64,000 nt of DNA from Rhodococcus sp. PAMC28707 (GTDB lineage: Bacteria; Actinomycetota; Actinomycetes; Mycobacteriales; Mycobacteriaceae). Position 1 is the stretch's first letter; every line of letters starts with the position of its first letter. The stretch is from the NCBI RefSeq assembly GCF_004795915.1, contig NZ_CP039253.1, forward strand, positions 2,356,001 to 2,420,000, in the 5' to 3' direction. Position numbers and translations under genes: made by a program. The notes under the pieces are model-generated. The model searched no databases. It had not been told where the DNA came from and saw only the letters and a program-made list of their open reading frames with translations. This document shows, piece by piece, positions 24,248-33,488 of this stretch.

Positions 24248-24810
24248 CGCGAGTGTCAATGGTGAATTGCCCTTGTGCGCCGGTACGTTTGCGACATCGA
24301 CGCCTAGCTGTGGACCCGCGTCGAGGCGGGCGATCCGCGAGACAATGTTTTGAAGCAGCTTTGTCGGTCGCGACGGAAGGTTCGCGTGCGGGGTGCCGTT
24401 GACCGGCATGTCGGTGGCCTTCTGCCCGAAGTTGGGGCGGGCAAACATTCGATCTGGCACTCGGAGTCGATGCTTCGGTCCTGGGGGATGTACGGAATGT
24501 CGTCGACGGCAGTTGCTGAGGGATGCGCGGCCGGTTCACCGAACGCCAAGAACGCACGGCTCGGATAACCTCCCGCAGAGCCGCACCCGTGACCGTCGCC
24601 GCAGGCGAGCCGGTGCTCAGCGATTACAAGAACGTCGGCAACCCTGCTCGGCACTTTGTGCGCAACTCTCGGTGGACATACGTGCCCTACGGTCGGCTCG
24701 ATCAATCGAGAGTGTGCCGATTCGGCACCACCACCACATCAGGAGAAGCCTCCTCAATGACCGTAGATTTACTGAAAAACCACGAACCGACGCCAACTCG
24801 TTGTAACCCG
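24248..24810. other. Gene-free stretch between padR and the AAA ATPase
   Basis: About 560 bp without a supportable gene. Overlapping open frames on both strands show no family resemblance or good ribosome sites. It should hold the padR promoter near 24250-24300. Confidence 0.5.
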
Positions 24811-27393
24811 CTACATCGAGACAGTGTCGTCCGATCGTGCGTCAATGTCCTGCAAGGATGTAAGTGGGCATTGGGTGTCCATGCACAATGTTCTGCCGGC
24901 TAGTTCTTCGTGCGAGTACGGGGTGGCTCGTGGGGGAAGGAGCTTGTGTGGGTCGAGACCCAGGGCAATACACATGCCGTGAAAATGGCGAGGGTCGAGG
25001 CGGTGCAGGTAGTCGAAAACGAAGGCAAGCATCTTTGCCGTTTCGGGGCGGTGCAGGGGTGTCCCCATGGTCGCCTCTTCGTTATGGGAATACCTGTTGA
25101 GGTAGGTGTCGAGAACGACCCGGGTGGGGTTGTCCGCGTTGTGGGGGATCCCGGCTTTCAGGCTGTCGCGAAATCTTCCGCCCATCTTCTCGGGGTGCCG
25201 ATGTGCGAGAAAGCCTTCGAGGAGACGCCGGCTGGCATTGGGGAGGAGGGCTTCGGCATCCATTTGTTCGTCGTAAGTTGCCGATCCGATGTTAAGGGTT
25301 GTCAGTGCCGTCGCGCAGCGAGCGAAGAGGTAGTGATATTCCGACCGCAAACGCGTGCGTTCCTTGTATACGTCAGGGCCTGAACCTTTATAGGGGCGTC
25401 CGGTAGCTCCGAAGGTAGACCATTCGGGGGTGCGGCGGCGATTGATGGTGGCGGCGGTGGCGGTGCGCCAGCGTGGCCGCAGTTCTAGTTGAACGTAGGA
25501 CAGTCCGCTGTTGTTTTTGAAGAGTTGTGGAGGTAGACGGTCGAGTTGGTTGGACCAGTGCCGGAAGAAGTCGAAGTTGTGTGTGAAGAGGATGAGCTGA
25601 TCGACGCGCATACGTTTACCCGTTCTGCATGTGCAGTGTTCGTCGTGTCCGCAGCGGCAACTAAGCCTGCCGAGAAGGTTGCCCCAAAGCACAGCAGAGG
25701 CACCGAACGCGATGTCGCTGTCGAGGCTGGAGATCGGGTCATCGATGACCACACACAGGTTTTGGGTACCGCGTCCTTTGTCGTCGAGGGAGCCGAGGAA
25801 GTGCAGGAGAGCGAGTGCGGTCTTCTCGCCTTCGCTGAGGTGGTCGACTTTTGCTCCGTAGCGGGTGATGGAGTAGTTCCGGTCATCGAGCACCTGGAGT
25901 TGGAGTTCGTCGCGTCCGAGTAGGCGACGAAGTTCGTCGTTGAGCCACTTGACCCCGGGTCCGGGGTCGAATTCTCCGCCGCTGAGGTCTCCGACGAGGA
26001 CATTGAGTCGGGTGGATTCTTCGGTGAGTGTCTGCTGCTGCTCGCGCGCAGCCGTGACGCTGGCGTGTGCGGCTCGGTATCGTTCCTGGTGTGTTCCGAG
26101 AACGAACAGTTTGTAGCACTTGGCGGCCGCGGTCTTCTCGCTCGCGAATGCGGCTGTCCGAGCGTTGTGTTCGGTAATGACGCCCTGAAGTGGCTCGATG
26201 ACGAGTGTCGGCCACTCGCTGTCGATGCCGGTCCGATCGGCATCGGAGTTGATTTCAATGCTGCCGACGGTCGGGATCTCGAAGGTCGGGTTGGTATGGA
26301 CGTCTTCGGCTTTGGCAGTCAGCGCTGTGTGGGCGTTGGTCACGGCGAAGTGGAGTTGTTCGCCGGAGATCCGAGCGGTATCGAGCGCGCTGGTGCATGT
26401 CTTGCCGAGGTCGTCGTACACGCCGGCGTTGGAACGGGGGAGAGCGGACATCCACTGCTGCACGGTGTCGAGATACGTCTTCAATTGTTGCGCCATTCGG
26501 CGGGCGCGTTCGGAGAGGCTGTTTTCGGCGTGTGTGAGTAAAGTTTGCAGCTCGGTGAGTCGCCCTTGGGTGACGGTACCTGTGCAGAACATGCACGAGT
26601 CCTCGGCGTTGTGCAGGGCGGTGCCGGTCTCGAGCCAGTCACGCGCACGAGGGGTGAGGTCGGTGCGTTCGCCGTGCGACACCACTGGCACTTCGGAGAG
26701 TATTACTCGGATCGTGTGTACTGAGACAGGTGGCGGCGGCGGTGTGGTCGGCAGCGGCTGCAGGCACTCCTTCTCAGTGGCGCAGGCACGACTGAGGAGC
26801 GCATTCTCGTCGATGCCCTTGCGTACAGCGTCATCGAGTCCTGTTTCGATTTCCTTCTTGACGTTGGCGGCGTTGTAGCCGCGCCCGTAGCGGTAGGCGA
26901 GCGATGTATTGATTTCGTCTGCGGCCGCTTTGGCACGTGTGCTCAGCAAACGCTCGGCACGCGTGACACTGTTCTGAGAGTTGGCCAGATCTGCGGCGAC
27001 TGTTTCCAGTTCTGCCTGAGCTCTTTCCAGATCGCTTTGACGCTGGACGGAGTCCGGACCCAGTGCGAGAAGGGCCTTGGTGGTCCCGCTTTTGATTCGG
27101 ACTGCATTCTCTACGTAGTCGTGGTTGAAGACGACGACGTTCTGCCAGCAAGGATCGTCCGGGGATGTAACTTGACGGGTGCTACCGGCTTCGTCGATGG
27201 TGACGCTAACCCCTGCGTCCCATCCGCTGGCGCTGGTGGTGGGGTTGAGCAAACTTGCGAGAGTTGACTTTCCGCTGCCGTTATTTGCGTGAACCAGGGT
27301 CACATGGTCGAGTTCGGGTGCATCGTGGCCTGGTTTCCATTTGTGAAATATTCTAAAATCCTTGATCTCATCTACGCTCACGATCTTGACCAT
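24811..27393 (-). CDS. AAA_13 (PrrC/RloC-related) ABC-type ATPase with two cysteine clusters
   Basis: An 860-residue SMC/ABC-like ATPase. Walker A is ANNGSGKST at residues 36-44. Coiled-coil arms follow, holding CMFC at about 267-270 like a zinc hook. The signature is LSEGEK near 519, Walker B is CVVIDDPISSLDSD near 547, and the H-loop is FTHN near 603. A second cluster, CRCGHDEHCTC, sits between Walker B and the H-loop at about 579-589. The C-terminal part has SEYHYLF, LPNASRRLLE and NRYSHN as in AAA_13 proteins. This family includes the PrrC and RloC anticodon nucleases, but I cannot assign a nuclease site. A stand-alone defence role is plausible. The ATG at 27393 is chosen; the frame extends to a TTG at 27480. 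Confidence 0.75.
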   Translation of the reverse strand: MVKIVSVDEIKDFRIFHKWKPGHDAPELDHVTLVHANNGSGKSTLASLLNPTTSASGWDAGVSVTIDEAGSTRQVTSPDDPCWQNVVVFNHDYVENAVRIKSGTTKALLALGPDSVQRQSDLERAQAELETVAADLANSQNSVTRAERLLSTRAKAAADEINTSLAYRYGRGYNAANVKKEIETGLDDAVRKGIDENALLSRACATEKECLQPLPTTPPPPPVSVHTIRVILSEVPVVSHGERTDLTPRARDWLETGTALHNAEDSCMFCTGTVTQGRLTELQTLLTHAENSLSERARRMAQQLKTYLDTVQQWMSALPRSNAGVYDDLGKTCTSALDTARISGEQLHFAVTNAHTALTAKAEDVHTNPTFEIPTVGSIEINSDADRTGIDSEWPTLVIEPLQGVITEHNARTAAFASEKTAAAKCYKLFVLGTHQERYRAAHASVTAAREQQQTLTEESTRLNVLVGDLSGGEFDPGPGVKWLNDELRRLLGRDELQLQVLDDRNYSITRYGAKVDHLSEGEKTALALLHFLGSLDDKGRGTQNLCVVIDDPISSLDSDIAFGASAVLWGNLLGRLSCRCGHDEHCTCRTGKRMRVDQLILFTHNFDFFRHWSNQLDRLPPQLFKNNSGLSYVQLELRPRWRTATAATINRRRTPEWSTFGATGRPYKGSGPDVYKERTRLRSEYHYLFARCATALTTLNIGSATYDEQMDAEALLPNASRRLLEGFLAHRHPEKMGGRFRDSLKAGIPHNADNPTRVVLDTYLNRYSHNEEATMGTPLHRPETAKMLAFVFDYLHRLDPRHFHGMCIALGLDPHKLLPPRATPYSHEELAGRTLCMDTQCPLTSLQDIDARSDDTVSM

Positions 27394-28170
27394 CGAATCA
27401 AACCCCCTCGGCCCCTGCACGAAAGCGACAGGTTTGTGCGCTTCGTCCACGCGGAATGATATCGACGTATCTGGCTTCAATCACTAAAGTGGGTGCGGCT
27501 TAACGCACAGACCCATACATCCTTGTCGGAAATGTGGGCCGCCTGACTCGGCCCTGTGGGCCGGTGTCTCCAGGCGATGGCGGGCCGAAAATAACTGCGC
27601 TGCCTGCAATCAGAGATGGAACTCGTGGTCGCATTGATCGGGACGGCCAACTGGCCTCCAGCGCTCCTTGGCTCTTGGGTGAGATGCGAAGTCAGTCTGC
27701 AACGATGCGCCTACCTCGACGGGCTTCGTCGACCCACCCGAGATTCGTCAAAGTAGCGGGGCGTGTCCCATCAATCTTCGTTGCAAGTCGACACTTGCCG
27801 TCATCTTCGGATGATGAGACAAAATCGGACATTTGCCGGAGTGTCCAAGCCGGCCAGGACGCGACGACCCGAGTGGGATTAGGGAACGGTTTCTGCCGAA
27901 GTCCGCCACCGGTTCAGGCCAGCTAGGTATTTTCATTCAAGAGCTGAGAGATTCGCCCTCGTCCGGATCGGGGGCAACGGAATCACGGATTTGCTCCTTC
28001 GATGATGAGTGCGTCGAATCTATCCAGGTCTAAGATCTGCGGACTTCGCTTCAGTTGGGTGCAGTGTCCAACTTCCGCAGATTTGGACTTGACGACTCGC
28101 GACGGGCGGTCACTCTGCTGCAGCGAAACGGAGTTCGAGATTGCGGCCGAATGCCATTCGAATCGAGCCG
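27394..28170. other. Gene-free stretch upstream of the AAA ATPase
   Basis: About 780 bp with no supportable gene apart from a possible 29-codon N-terminal extension of the ATPase (to 27480). It contains copy B of the imperfect repeat. Its patchy coding signal suggests decayed DNA. Confidence 0.45.
27761..27795. repeat. Copy B of the dispersed imperfect repeat
   Basis: GCGTGTCCCATCAATCTTCG and following bases match copy A at 23151-23186 in the same orientation, with about six mismatches over 33 bp. The two copies bracket the PadR operon and the AAA_13 ATPase. Confidence 0.4.
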
Positions 28171-29316
28171 TTACTGTAGCGCTGCATCGAGGCCCTGGGC
28201 AGGGGAAACGATGATCCCCCGGTCAGGAGCCAGTGATCCGTCGCGAACGGCGGCGTACTTTGCTTCCATGCCATCGAGGCCCTGCACGGTCTCGATTGTG
28301 AGCCAGCCTCGACTTTCGGCAAAGGCGCGTGTCAGGAATTCCCGGGTCTGCCGAGTGAACTCTGCGGCACCCCACTGCTTCATCCGTTCTTCGATGACTC
28401 CGGGTGCGAAGAACATCTCGCTGCGCTCACGGATGATGTCTGTCCCACCGCCGGCCTCATCCCAGTGGGTCAGGCCCACGTTGAGCGAACGGAGCATCGC
28501 CTGTCCGAGATGACGGTGCACTCGTCCGAGTACTGCGCCGCTACCCGCCATGTCGACGACGACGCTGGGCCGCGGGGGGAGTGACTCCTCGATCTCGTCG
28601 TAGGTTATGACCCGGTCGTAAAGGTCGAGGCTCACGATGAAGTCTCGGTTTTTCGGCGAGGTGAGCCCGACGATCTCTGGTGAAGTCTGATCTCGCTTCA
28701 ACGCCTGGGCGAGGCCGAGGCCGGTTTTGGAGGACGCCGATACGATGACGACCTGTTCAGCGGCGAACCATTCCGCTTCCCGCATCGCCTGCCAGAGCGC
28801 CCAAGCGGTGATCTGCAGCGGGTTGAGCAACATCCGCAGATTGTCGTCGGCCGGGTCGTAATGCGGCTCCTGCAGCACCCGCTCATAGGTGTTGTAACTG
28901 AGCGGAAGATTTTCGCGATGCGCAGACGCGTCCCGCACCGGGCTCTCCGACGGTCTCGAAGCGTCGGGGTGCATCACCAGATGCGTGGCCGGCGGGAAGT
29001 AGCCGAACAGCCGCTCCCCCACCTCGACATTGTCGCAACGAGACTCCACTACGTCTCCGAAGCCCCACACCGGCATTACGCCCCACTCTTCGGCACCGTC
29101 ACCACCGTCGTCCTGCCCGGGGGCGGCGGGAAAGAATTTCCAGTAGCCGAAGCGATCGCCCAGTACCACGTAGGTGATGTTGTTCGATGACAGGCCGAAC
29201 CGGTCGATCCGCACGAGGACATCGCCCTCACCGATGCTCGCCGCATAGTCCTCCGGAGTCATCTCGATGAGCCGAGTGCGTGCCGGATCGGTCTTGTCGA
29301 TCTGAAACTGGGTCAT
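28171..29316 (-). CDS. DUF2855 family protein (MDR-like)
   Basis: A 381-residue protein matching DUF2855. The N-terminal part has a quinone-oxidoreductase-like barrel (VLVRIDRFGLSSNNITYVVLGD, WGVMPVWGFGDVV, GERLFGYFPPATHLVM). A Rossmann-like segment follows (VVIVSASSKTGLGLAQAL, then VVVDMAGSGAVL). The catalytic zinc ligands of alcohol dehydrogenases are absent, so it is more like the zinc-free branch. Substrate unknown. It stands alone on the minus strand, starting at ATG 29316. Confidence 0.8.
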   Translation of the reverse strand: MTQFQIDKTDPARTRLIEMTPEDYAASIGEGDVLVRIDRFGLSSNNITYVVLGDRFGYWKFFPAAPGQDDGGDGAEEWGVMPVWGFGDVVESRCDNVEVGERLFGYFPPATHLVMHPDASRPSESPVRDASAHRENLPLSYNTYERVLQEPHYDPADDNLRMLLNPLQITAWALWQAMREAEWFAAEQVVIVSASSKTGLGLAQALKRDQTSPEIVGLTSPKNRDFIVSLDLYDRVITYDEIEESLPPRPSVVVDMAGSGAVLGRVHRHLGQAMLRSLNVGLTHWDEAGGGTDIIRERSEMFFAPGVIEERMKQWGAAEFTRQTREFLTRAFAESRGWLTIETVQGLDGMEAKYAAVRDGSLAPDRGIIVSPAQGLDAALQ

Positions 29317-29633
29317 GTGAATACTGTCCCACGGTTACCGAGGACGCGGATGTATCGAATGTGTCGGACGAGGTGAGAGGCCTTCGTGACCGATGTCGAG
29401 GTTTCGTGATGCATGTCGAGCTCGCACAGTATCGCCCTCTGAACGCAACGTCGAAACGTTCGTCAACTTCATGAATTCAGCTTGGGAGCAACGAGACTGG
29501 GCAACCAGAACATTCCTCGTCGGTCCTTCCCCATGGTCTCCTCGTTCGGACGGCAACGGCCGCCCGAACGCTCCTCGCATCCACTCCGAGACGCCACACG
29601 AATTATCCGCCCGCCGTGTGCGGCCCCACGAGG
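29317..29633. other. Intergenic stretch between DUF2855 and CBS-BON genes
   Basis: About 320 bp with no supportable gene. It contains the DUF2855 promoter on the minus strand and a GC-rich imperfect hairpin near 29550-29580 without a T run. Confidence 0.4.
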
Positions 29634-30206
29634 TCAGTCCGAAATACGAGTATCGAGGTTCACTTCGGTGACACCGTCGATGGTGGAGAGCAACCTGCGC
29701 ACGACATGCCGTTCGGTGTCGTCGTCGAACCTCCCTCCGATCTCCACGACACCACCGCTGCGGACTGTGATCACCCATCGCCGAGTGCTGCCGGAGTAGT
29801 CGTCGAGCAGTGCGCGGACTTTCGCGGCGATGACCTCGTTGTCGCCGATGATCAGGCTTCGCAACACGTCGCTGCGGGCGATGACGCCAACCAGGATCCC
29901 GGACTCGACGACGGGCATCGAGCGCACATGTCGATCCAACATCACTGCTGCCGCGGTCGACGCTTCCCACTGTGGTTCCGCTGTTTCGACCTCGCTGACC
30001 ACTGCCGGTGAGATCACGGCTTTCGGGTTCGATGTCTGAAACGCCAAAAGATCCGATTCCGACACGATCCCCACCAGTGCGCCCTTCCGGTCGACGACCG
30101 GTAGCGCTGCGAATCGCTTACTGGTCAACAGCATGATCGCCTCCCGCACCGGTGTGTCGCGTTGCGCGGTCACGACCTCGCGGGTCATAAGATCACGAAC
30201 CTTCAT
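29634..30206 (-). CDS. CBS-pair plus BON-domain protein
   Basis: A 190-residue protein with two CBS motifs at about residues 5-60 (MKVRDLMTREVVTAQRDTPVREA, FAALPVVDRKGALVGIVSESDLL) and 80-130 (DRHVRSMPVVESGILVGVIARSDVL). A BON domain covers about 130-190 (VRSGGVVEIGGRFDDDTERHVV). CBS pairs bind adenosyl nucleotides; BON domains bind membranes or phospholipid. The start ATG at 30206 has GAAGAGG upstream. It is divergent from a flavin split-barrel gene; in mycobacteria both protein types occur in dormancy regulons, but a DosR site here is not certain. Confidence 0.88.
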   Translation of the reverse strand: MKVRDLMTREVVTAQRDTPVREAIMLLTSKRFAALPVVDRKGALVGIVSESDLLAFQTSNPKAVISPAVVSEVETAEPQWEASTAAAVMLDRHVRSMPVVESGILVGVIARSDVLRSLIIGDNEVIAAKVRALLDDYSGSTRRWVITVRSGGVVEIGGRFDDDTERHVVRRLLSTIDGVTEVNLDTRISD

Positions 30207-30467
30207 TGCTTGCCTCTTCCGTTTGCTGCCGTACTGACACTCGTAAAAACCCTGATACACGGCGGCCGCGTACTCCTCGGACACTTTGACCCTAACCCCA
30301 CAGCAACGTGTAACAGACTTCGAAGGGCAGTGTGTGAGCAACGGAACCGACACCCAAAATGACATGCCGACAACATCATTGACCTCAGTGGCCGCGCGGG
30401 CGGCCGCTCCCCGAACGTGTTGCCGATACGGCAGACAATAACGCTCCCGGAGTGAGAGAATCGGATC

Positions 30468-30905
30468 ATGACCGCACCTGATGCGCATACCCCTGCTGGG
30501 CCGGTTCGTGTCTTCACCGAGGAGCAGAGCTGGGATGCGCTGCGTTCGGAGAGGCTGGGGCGCTTGGTGACCTCGGTCGGTGGTCGGATCGACGTGGTCC
30601 CTGTCAACTACCTGGCCGACGCCGGTCGGTTGTTGTTCCGGACTGCGGAGGGCACCAAACTTGTCGAGCTCAGTATCGAGAACCGCGTCGTCTTCGAAGT
30701 CGATCACATAAATCCCGGCGTTTCCGGGTGGAGCGTTGTCGTGCACGGCACGGCCCGCACCCTGAGCACCTCCGCGGAAATCGCCGAAGCCGAAGCTCTC
30801 GACCTTGTCTCCTGGGTTCCCACCACCAAATACAACATCGTCGAAATCGTCCCTACGGAGATCAGCGGCCGCGAGCTTATGTTCGGAGACAGCCCGGGAG
30901 CCTGA
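30468..30905 (+). CDS. Pyridoxamine 5'-phosphate oxidase-like split-barrel flavoprotein
   Basis: A 145-residue split-barrel protein: RSERLGRLVTSVGGRIDVVPVNYLAD, LLFRTAEGTKLVELSI, VVFEVDHI, GWSVVVHGTARTL. Such proteins bind FMN or F420 and reduce or detoxify small molecules; the actinobacterial group with this DVVPVNY pattern is largely uncharacterised. The gene is divergent from CBS-BON with about 260 bp between starts. Confidence 0.82.
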   Translation: MTAPDAHTPAGPVRVFTEEQSWDALRSERLGRLVTSVGGRIDVVPVNYLADAGRLLFRTAEGTKLVELSIENRVVFEVDHINPGVSGWSVVVHGTARTLSTSAEIAEAEALDLVSWVPTTKYNIVEIVPTEISGRELMFGDSPGA

Positions 30906-31114
30906 TCGGGGGGTCTTCGACTGGGTACCCGGGTTGTTCAGGGATCAAGGGCAGCCGGGTGTCCGTGTTGTCCGGTAGTCGCCGATCATAGGGGGCGGGC
31001 CGGTGCCGGTATTGTGCTGTACGACCGATGCCGACGACGACGTTCATGAGATCAGACGCATTCATGGAACCGACCGTCTATACGCTCTACGCGCTGATTT
31101 TTTGGAGGTCTGTG

Positions 31115-32056
31115 ATGGCTGGTGGACTTGTTGCTCTTCTCGACGACGTCGCAGCGCTTGCTCGTCTGGCCGCTGCATCGATCGACGACGTCGGGGCAGC
31201 GACCGCGAAAGCGACAGCCAAGGCCGCCGGTGTAGTCATCGACGATGCGGCCGTGACGCCGCAGTATGTTCGTGGCCTTGCTGCCGAGCGTGAGCTGCCC
31301 ATCATCAAGCGGATCGCCATCGGTTCGCTGCGCAACAAGCTCATCATTATCCTGCCTATCGCGCTTTTGCTCAGTCAGTTCCTTCCGTGGCTGCTGACCC
31401 CAATTCTCATGCTCGGCGGTTGTTACCTCAGTTATGAAGCAGTGCACAAGATTTGGGGCGCGATCTTCGGTCATGGTGAGCATGACGAGGCGGCGGCAGA
31501 CGAGCCGCGCGATGAGGACAGCGTAGTCTCTGGGGCTGTCCGTACAGATCTGATCCTGTCAGCGGAGATCATGGTCATTGCGCTCGATACCATTGCGAGC
31601 GAGGGCTTTTGGAACCGCTTGGTCGTCCTTGCAGTCGTTGCAGTCGTGATTACCATTCTCGTCTACGGAGTCGTCGGGCTCATCGTCAAAATGGATGACA
31701 TCGGTCTGAAGCTTGCGGAGAACTCGACCGGGTTGCTGGAAAAGTTCGGGCGCAGTCTGGTGCGTGGGATGCCGCACGTCATGTCCGTACTGTCCGTAGT
31801 CGGAACCGCTGCCATGTTGTGGGTCGGCGGACATATTTTGCTCAACGGAATCGACGAGCTCGGTTTCCATCCGATCTATCAGCTGGTTCACCACCTCGAA
31901 GACGCTGTCGGTGATATCTCCGGCATCGGAGGGATATTGGCGTGGATCGTCAATACGATCGCGTCCGCAATTCTCGGTTTGATCGCTGGTCTGATAATCG
32001 TCGGCGGCCAGCTCGGGGTCACCCGCGTTCTCGCCAATCGGTCGAAAGCGCACTAG
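31115..32056 (+). CDS. DUF808 family integral membrane protein
   Basis: A 313-residue polytopic membrane protein of the DUF808 (YedI) family: MAGGLVALLDDVAALARLAAAS, then DDAAVTPQYVRGLAAERELPIIKRIAIGSLRNK and several transmembrane segments ending near the C-terminus. I chose the ATG at 31115 because TTTTGGAGG lies 8 bp upstream; the longer open frame from 31028 is not supported. Function unknown. Two small genes follow on the same strand. Confidence 0.88.
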   Translation: MAGGLVALLDDVAALARLAAASIDDVGAATAKATAKAAGVVIDDAAVTPQYVRGLAAERELPIIKRIAIGSLRNKLIIILPIALLLSQFLPWLLTPILMLGGCYLSYEAVHKIWGAIFGHGEHDEAAADEPRDEDSVVSGAVRTDLILSAEIMVIALDTIASEGFWNRLVVLAVVAVVITILVYGVVGLIVKMDDIGLKLAENSTGLLEKFGRSLVRGMPHVMSVLSVVGTAAMLWVGGHILLNGIDELGFHPIYQLVHHLEDAVGDISGIGGILAWIVNTIASAILGLIAGLIIVGGQLGVTRVLANRSKAH

Positions 32057-32159
32057 CGCATCGGGTCTGCCGAACTCCTACTTGCGGGCGAATTCCCGCA
32101 ATCGGCAATCTTTCGAGCCACAGGTTGCGCCCCCGACCAGGGCAGAGGACAGTTCTGGT

Positions 32160-32312
32160 GTGCACATCGGCGACGGACTTCAGCTGGCAGGGATCATCGG
32201 CCTCGCTGCTCTCGGAACGATGCTTCTCGTTGTCGGCGTACTGGGGTCGGGCATTGCCTTGTTGGCGGTGACGGCAGTGTGGTTCTGGCGGCTCTACCGA
32301 ACAGCCGAATGA
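32160..32312 (+). CDS. Small two-helix membrane protein
   Basis: A 50-residue protein with two hydrophobic segments (LQLAGIIGLAALGTMLLVVGVLG and IALLAVTAVWFW) ending RLYRTAE. The GTG at 32160 is preceded by AGAGGA at a good distance; the frame is also open from a TTG at 32082. It follows the DUF808 gene by about 100 bp. Not a recognised family. Confidence 0.55.
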   Translation: MHIGDGLQLAGIIGLAALGTMLLVVGVLGSGIALLAVTAVWFWRLYRTAE

Positions 32313-32340
32313 AAATCTCACTGGATTGGAGTCGTCAGTG

Positions 32341-32937
32341 ATGACACCGGCGCCGATGGAACTTGCACTGCAGTCCCGACGCGTCACGCGCGTTCTGTTG
32401 GACTTCGATCTGAGCATCGAGTTCGCCGGCGGCGCTACCGTTGCGTTCAGTGAGTTCGTGATCGGTGACGTGCTGGTGGACGAGGACAATCAGTTCGAGG
32501 GGCTGCGACTTGCCGCTGCTCTCGTCGGTCGTCTGTGCGAGAGCGTCGCTTACGCGGAGTCCGGTGAATTGACGATCGTGTTCGACGACGGAACGGTCGT
32601 CGAAGCGGCTTCGCGCGAAGAGGTCGAGTCCTGGGAATATACCGGCTCCGACGGTTCCACGATCGTCTGCCTTCCAGGCGGCGATATCGAGGTTTTCTCG
32701 GGTCCGTCGGATCCCCCGGCACCAATCCCTGCAGTCACCGCGCTACCTTCCGTCGGAGCCACGGTTGTTCGAATTGCGGTGGGAGACAAGTCCACCGTTG
32801 AGTTCTCCGACCGGACCAGCGTGTCAGCGACCGTATCGTTGGACGAGGCTTACCTGGTGTTGCGTGAAAGTGTGGCCGAAGTTTCCGAGCAACAGGTAGC
32901 GCTCACATCCGGTGTGGTCATTCCCGTAGCGCAGTGA
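32341..32937 (+). CDS. Uncharacterised protein with two similar beta-rich halves (DUF6188-like)
   Basis: A 198-residue soluble protein. The first half (RRVTRVLLDFDLSIEFAGGATV, then LTIVFDDGTVVEA) and the second half (VVRIAVGDKSTVEFSDRTSVSA) look like two copies of a beta-strand unit that ends in a D/S-D-G-T turn. It recalls DUF6188-type proteins of actinobacteria, but I am not sure. Starts at ATG 32341 (or GTG one codon earlier) with TTGGAG upstream. It is convergent with the cold-shock-domain gene. Confidence 0.6.
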   Translation: MTPAPMELALQSRRVTRVLLDFDLSIEFAGGATVAFSEFVIGDVLVDEDNQFEGLRLAAALVGRLCESVAYAESGELTIVFDDGTVVEAASREEVESWEYTGSDGSTIVCLPGGDIEVFSGPSDPPAPIPAVTALPSVGATVVRIAVGDKSTVEFSDRTSVSATVSLDEAYLVLRESVAEVSEQQVALTSGVVIPVAQ

Positions 32938-32958
32938 TCCTGTGCCGGTGCCAACGAC

Positions 32959-33432
32959 TCACGAATGGACTCGTGTGGCGCGAAATGCGTAACCATCCTG
33001 CTGAGCGCCCGGCCCGTAGAGGGCGAGGAGATCTTCGTACTCGACGTTGACCAGCTGACCTGCGGTGAGAGCTCTGAAACCGGTTCCGTCGATATCGGAG
33101 TAGTGAACCCAGCATCCACCTGGCAATTCGGGTGCGTCCAGGACACCCCAGCCCTCTTCGGCGTCGAACTCCCGCACGATCGCTCGGGTCTGCAGCGGTG
33201 TCGCCGGGACGAAGGTTCCCGTGATCGACTCGCTGAAACTTTCATCCAGGTCGGTGATCTCGGTGACGGTTCCGTCGGGGTCGATGTCGAAGATACGGGC
33301 ACCGGTGAATTTCGGTTCACGTTTCGGGTCACTGTCCGGCGGCATTTCAGCGCCAACGACAGTCAGGCCGGCCGTCATCACTGCCAATGCTGCGAGGGCG
33401 AAGCCTGCTCCCCTGGAGGACATGTGGGACAT
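32959..33432 (-). CDS. Signal-peptide-bearing cold-shock-domain-like protein
   Basis: A 157-residue protein. Residues 1-30 look like a signal peptide or membrane anchor (MSSRGAGFALAALAVMTAGLTVVGAE). About 50 acidic residues follow. Residues about 85-157 resemble a cold-shock domain: IVREFDAEEGWGVLDAPE, then CWVHYSDIDGTGFRALTAGQLVNVEYE and a G-rich DGYAFRATRV strand. Cold-shock domains bind single-stranded nucleic acid in the cytoplasm, so an export signal in front of one is unexpected. The RNP1 motif (K-G-F-G-F-I) is altered to E-G-W-G-V-L. Its role is unknown. Confidence 0.65.
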   Translation of the reverse strand: MSHMSSRGAGFALAALAVMTAGLTVVGAEMPPDSDPKREPKFTGARIFDIDPDGTVTEITDLDESFSESITGTFVPATPLQTRAIVREFDAEEGWGVLDAPELPGGCWVHYSDIDGTGFRALTAGQLVNVEYEDLLALYGPGAQQDGYAFRATRVHS

Positions 33433-33488
33433 TCCTCGACGTTATCAATGCCCTTCACTTTCGGCACTTGCGAATGGACGCGACCCGG

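Noticed and set aside
24523..24903. Plus-strand 126-codon frame before the AAA ATPase end
   Set aside because: No ribosome site, no family pattern, and it runs antisense into the ATPase gene.
29800..30210. Possible CRISPR-like or repeat structure in the CBS gene
   Set aside because: The repetition is the two homologous CBS motifs at the protein level, with no DNA direct repeats.
30206..30467. DosR-type box between CBS-BON and the split-barrel gene
   Set aside because: A GGACACTTTGACCC-like match exists near 30277, but it deviates too far from the symmetric consensus to list as a site.
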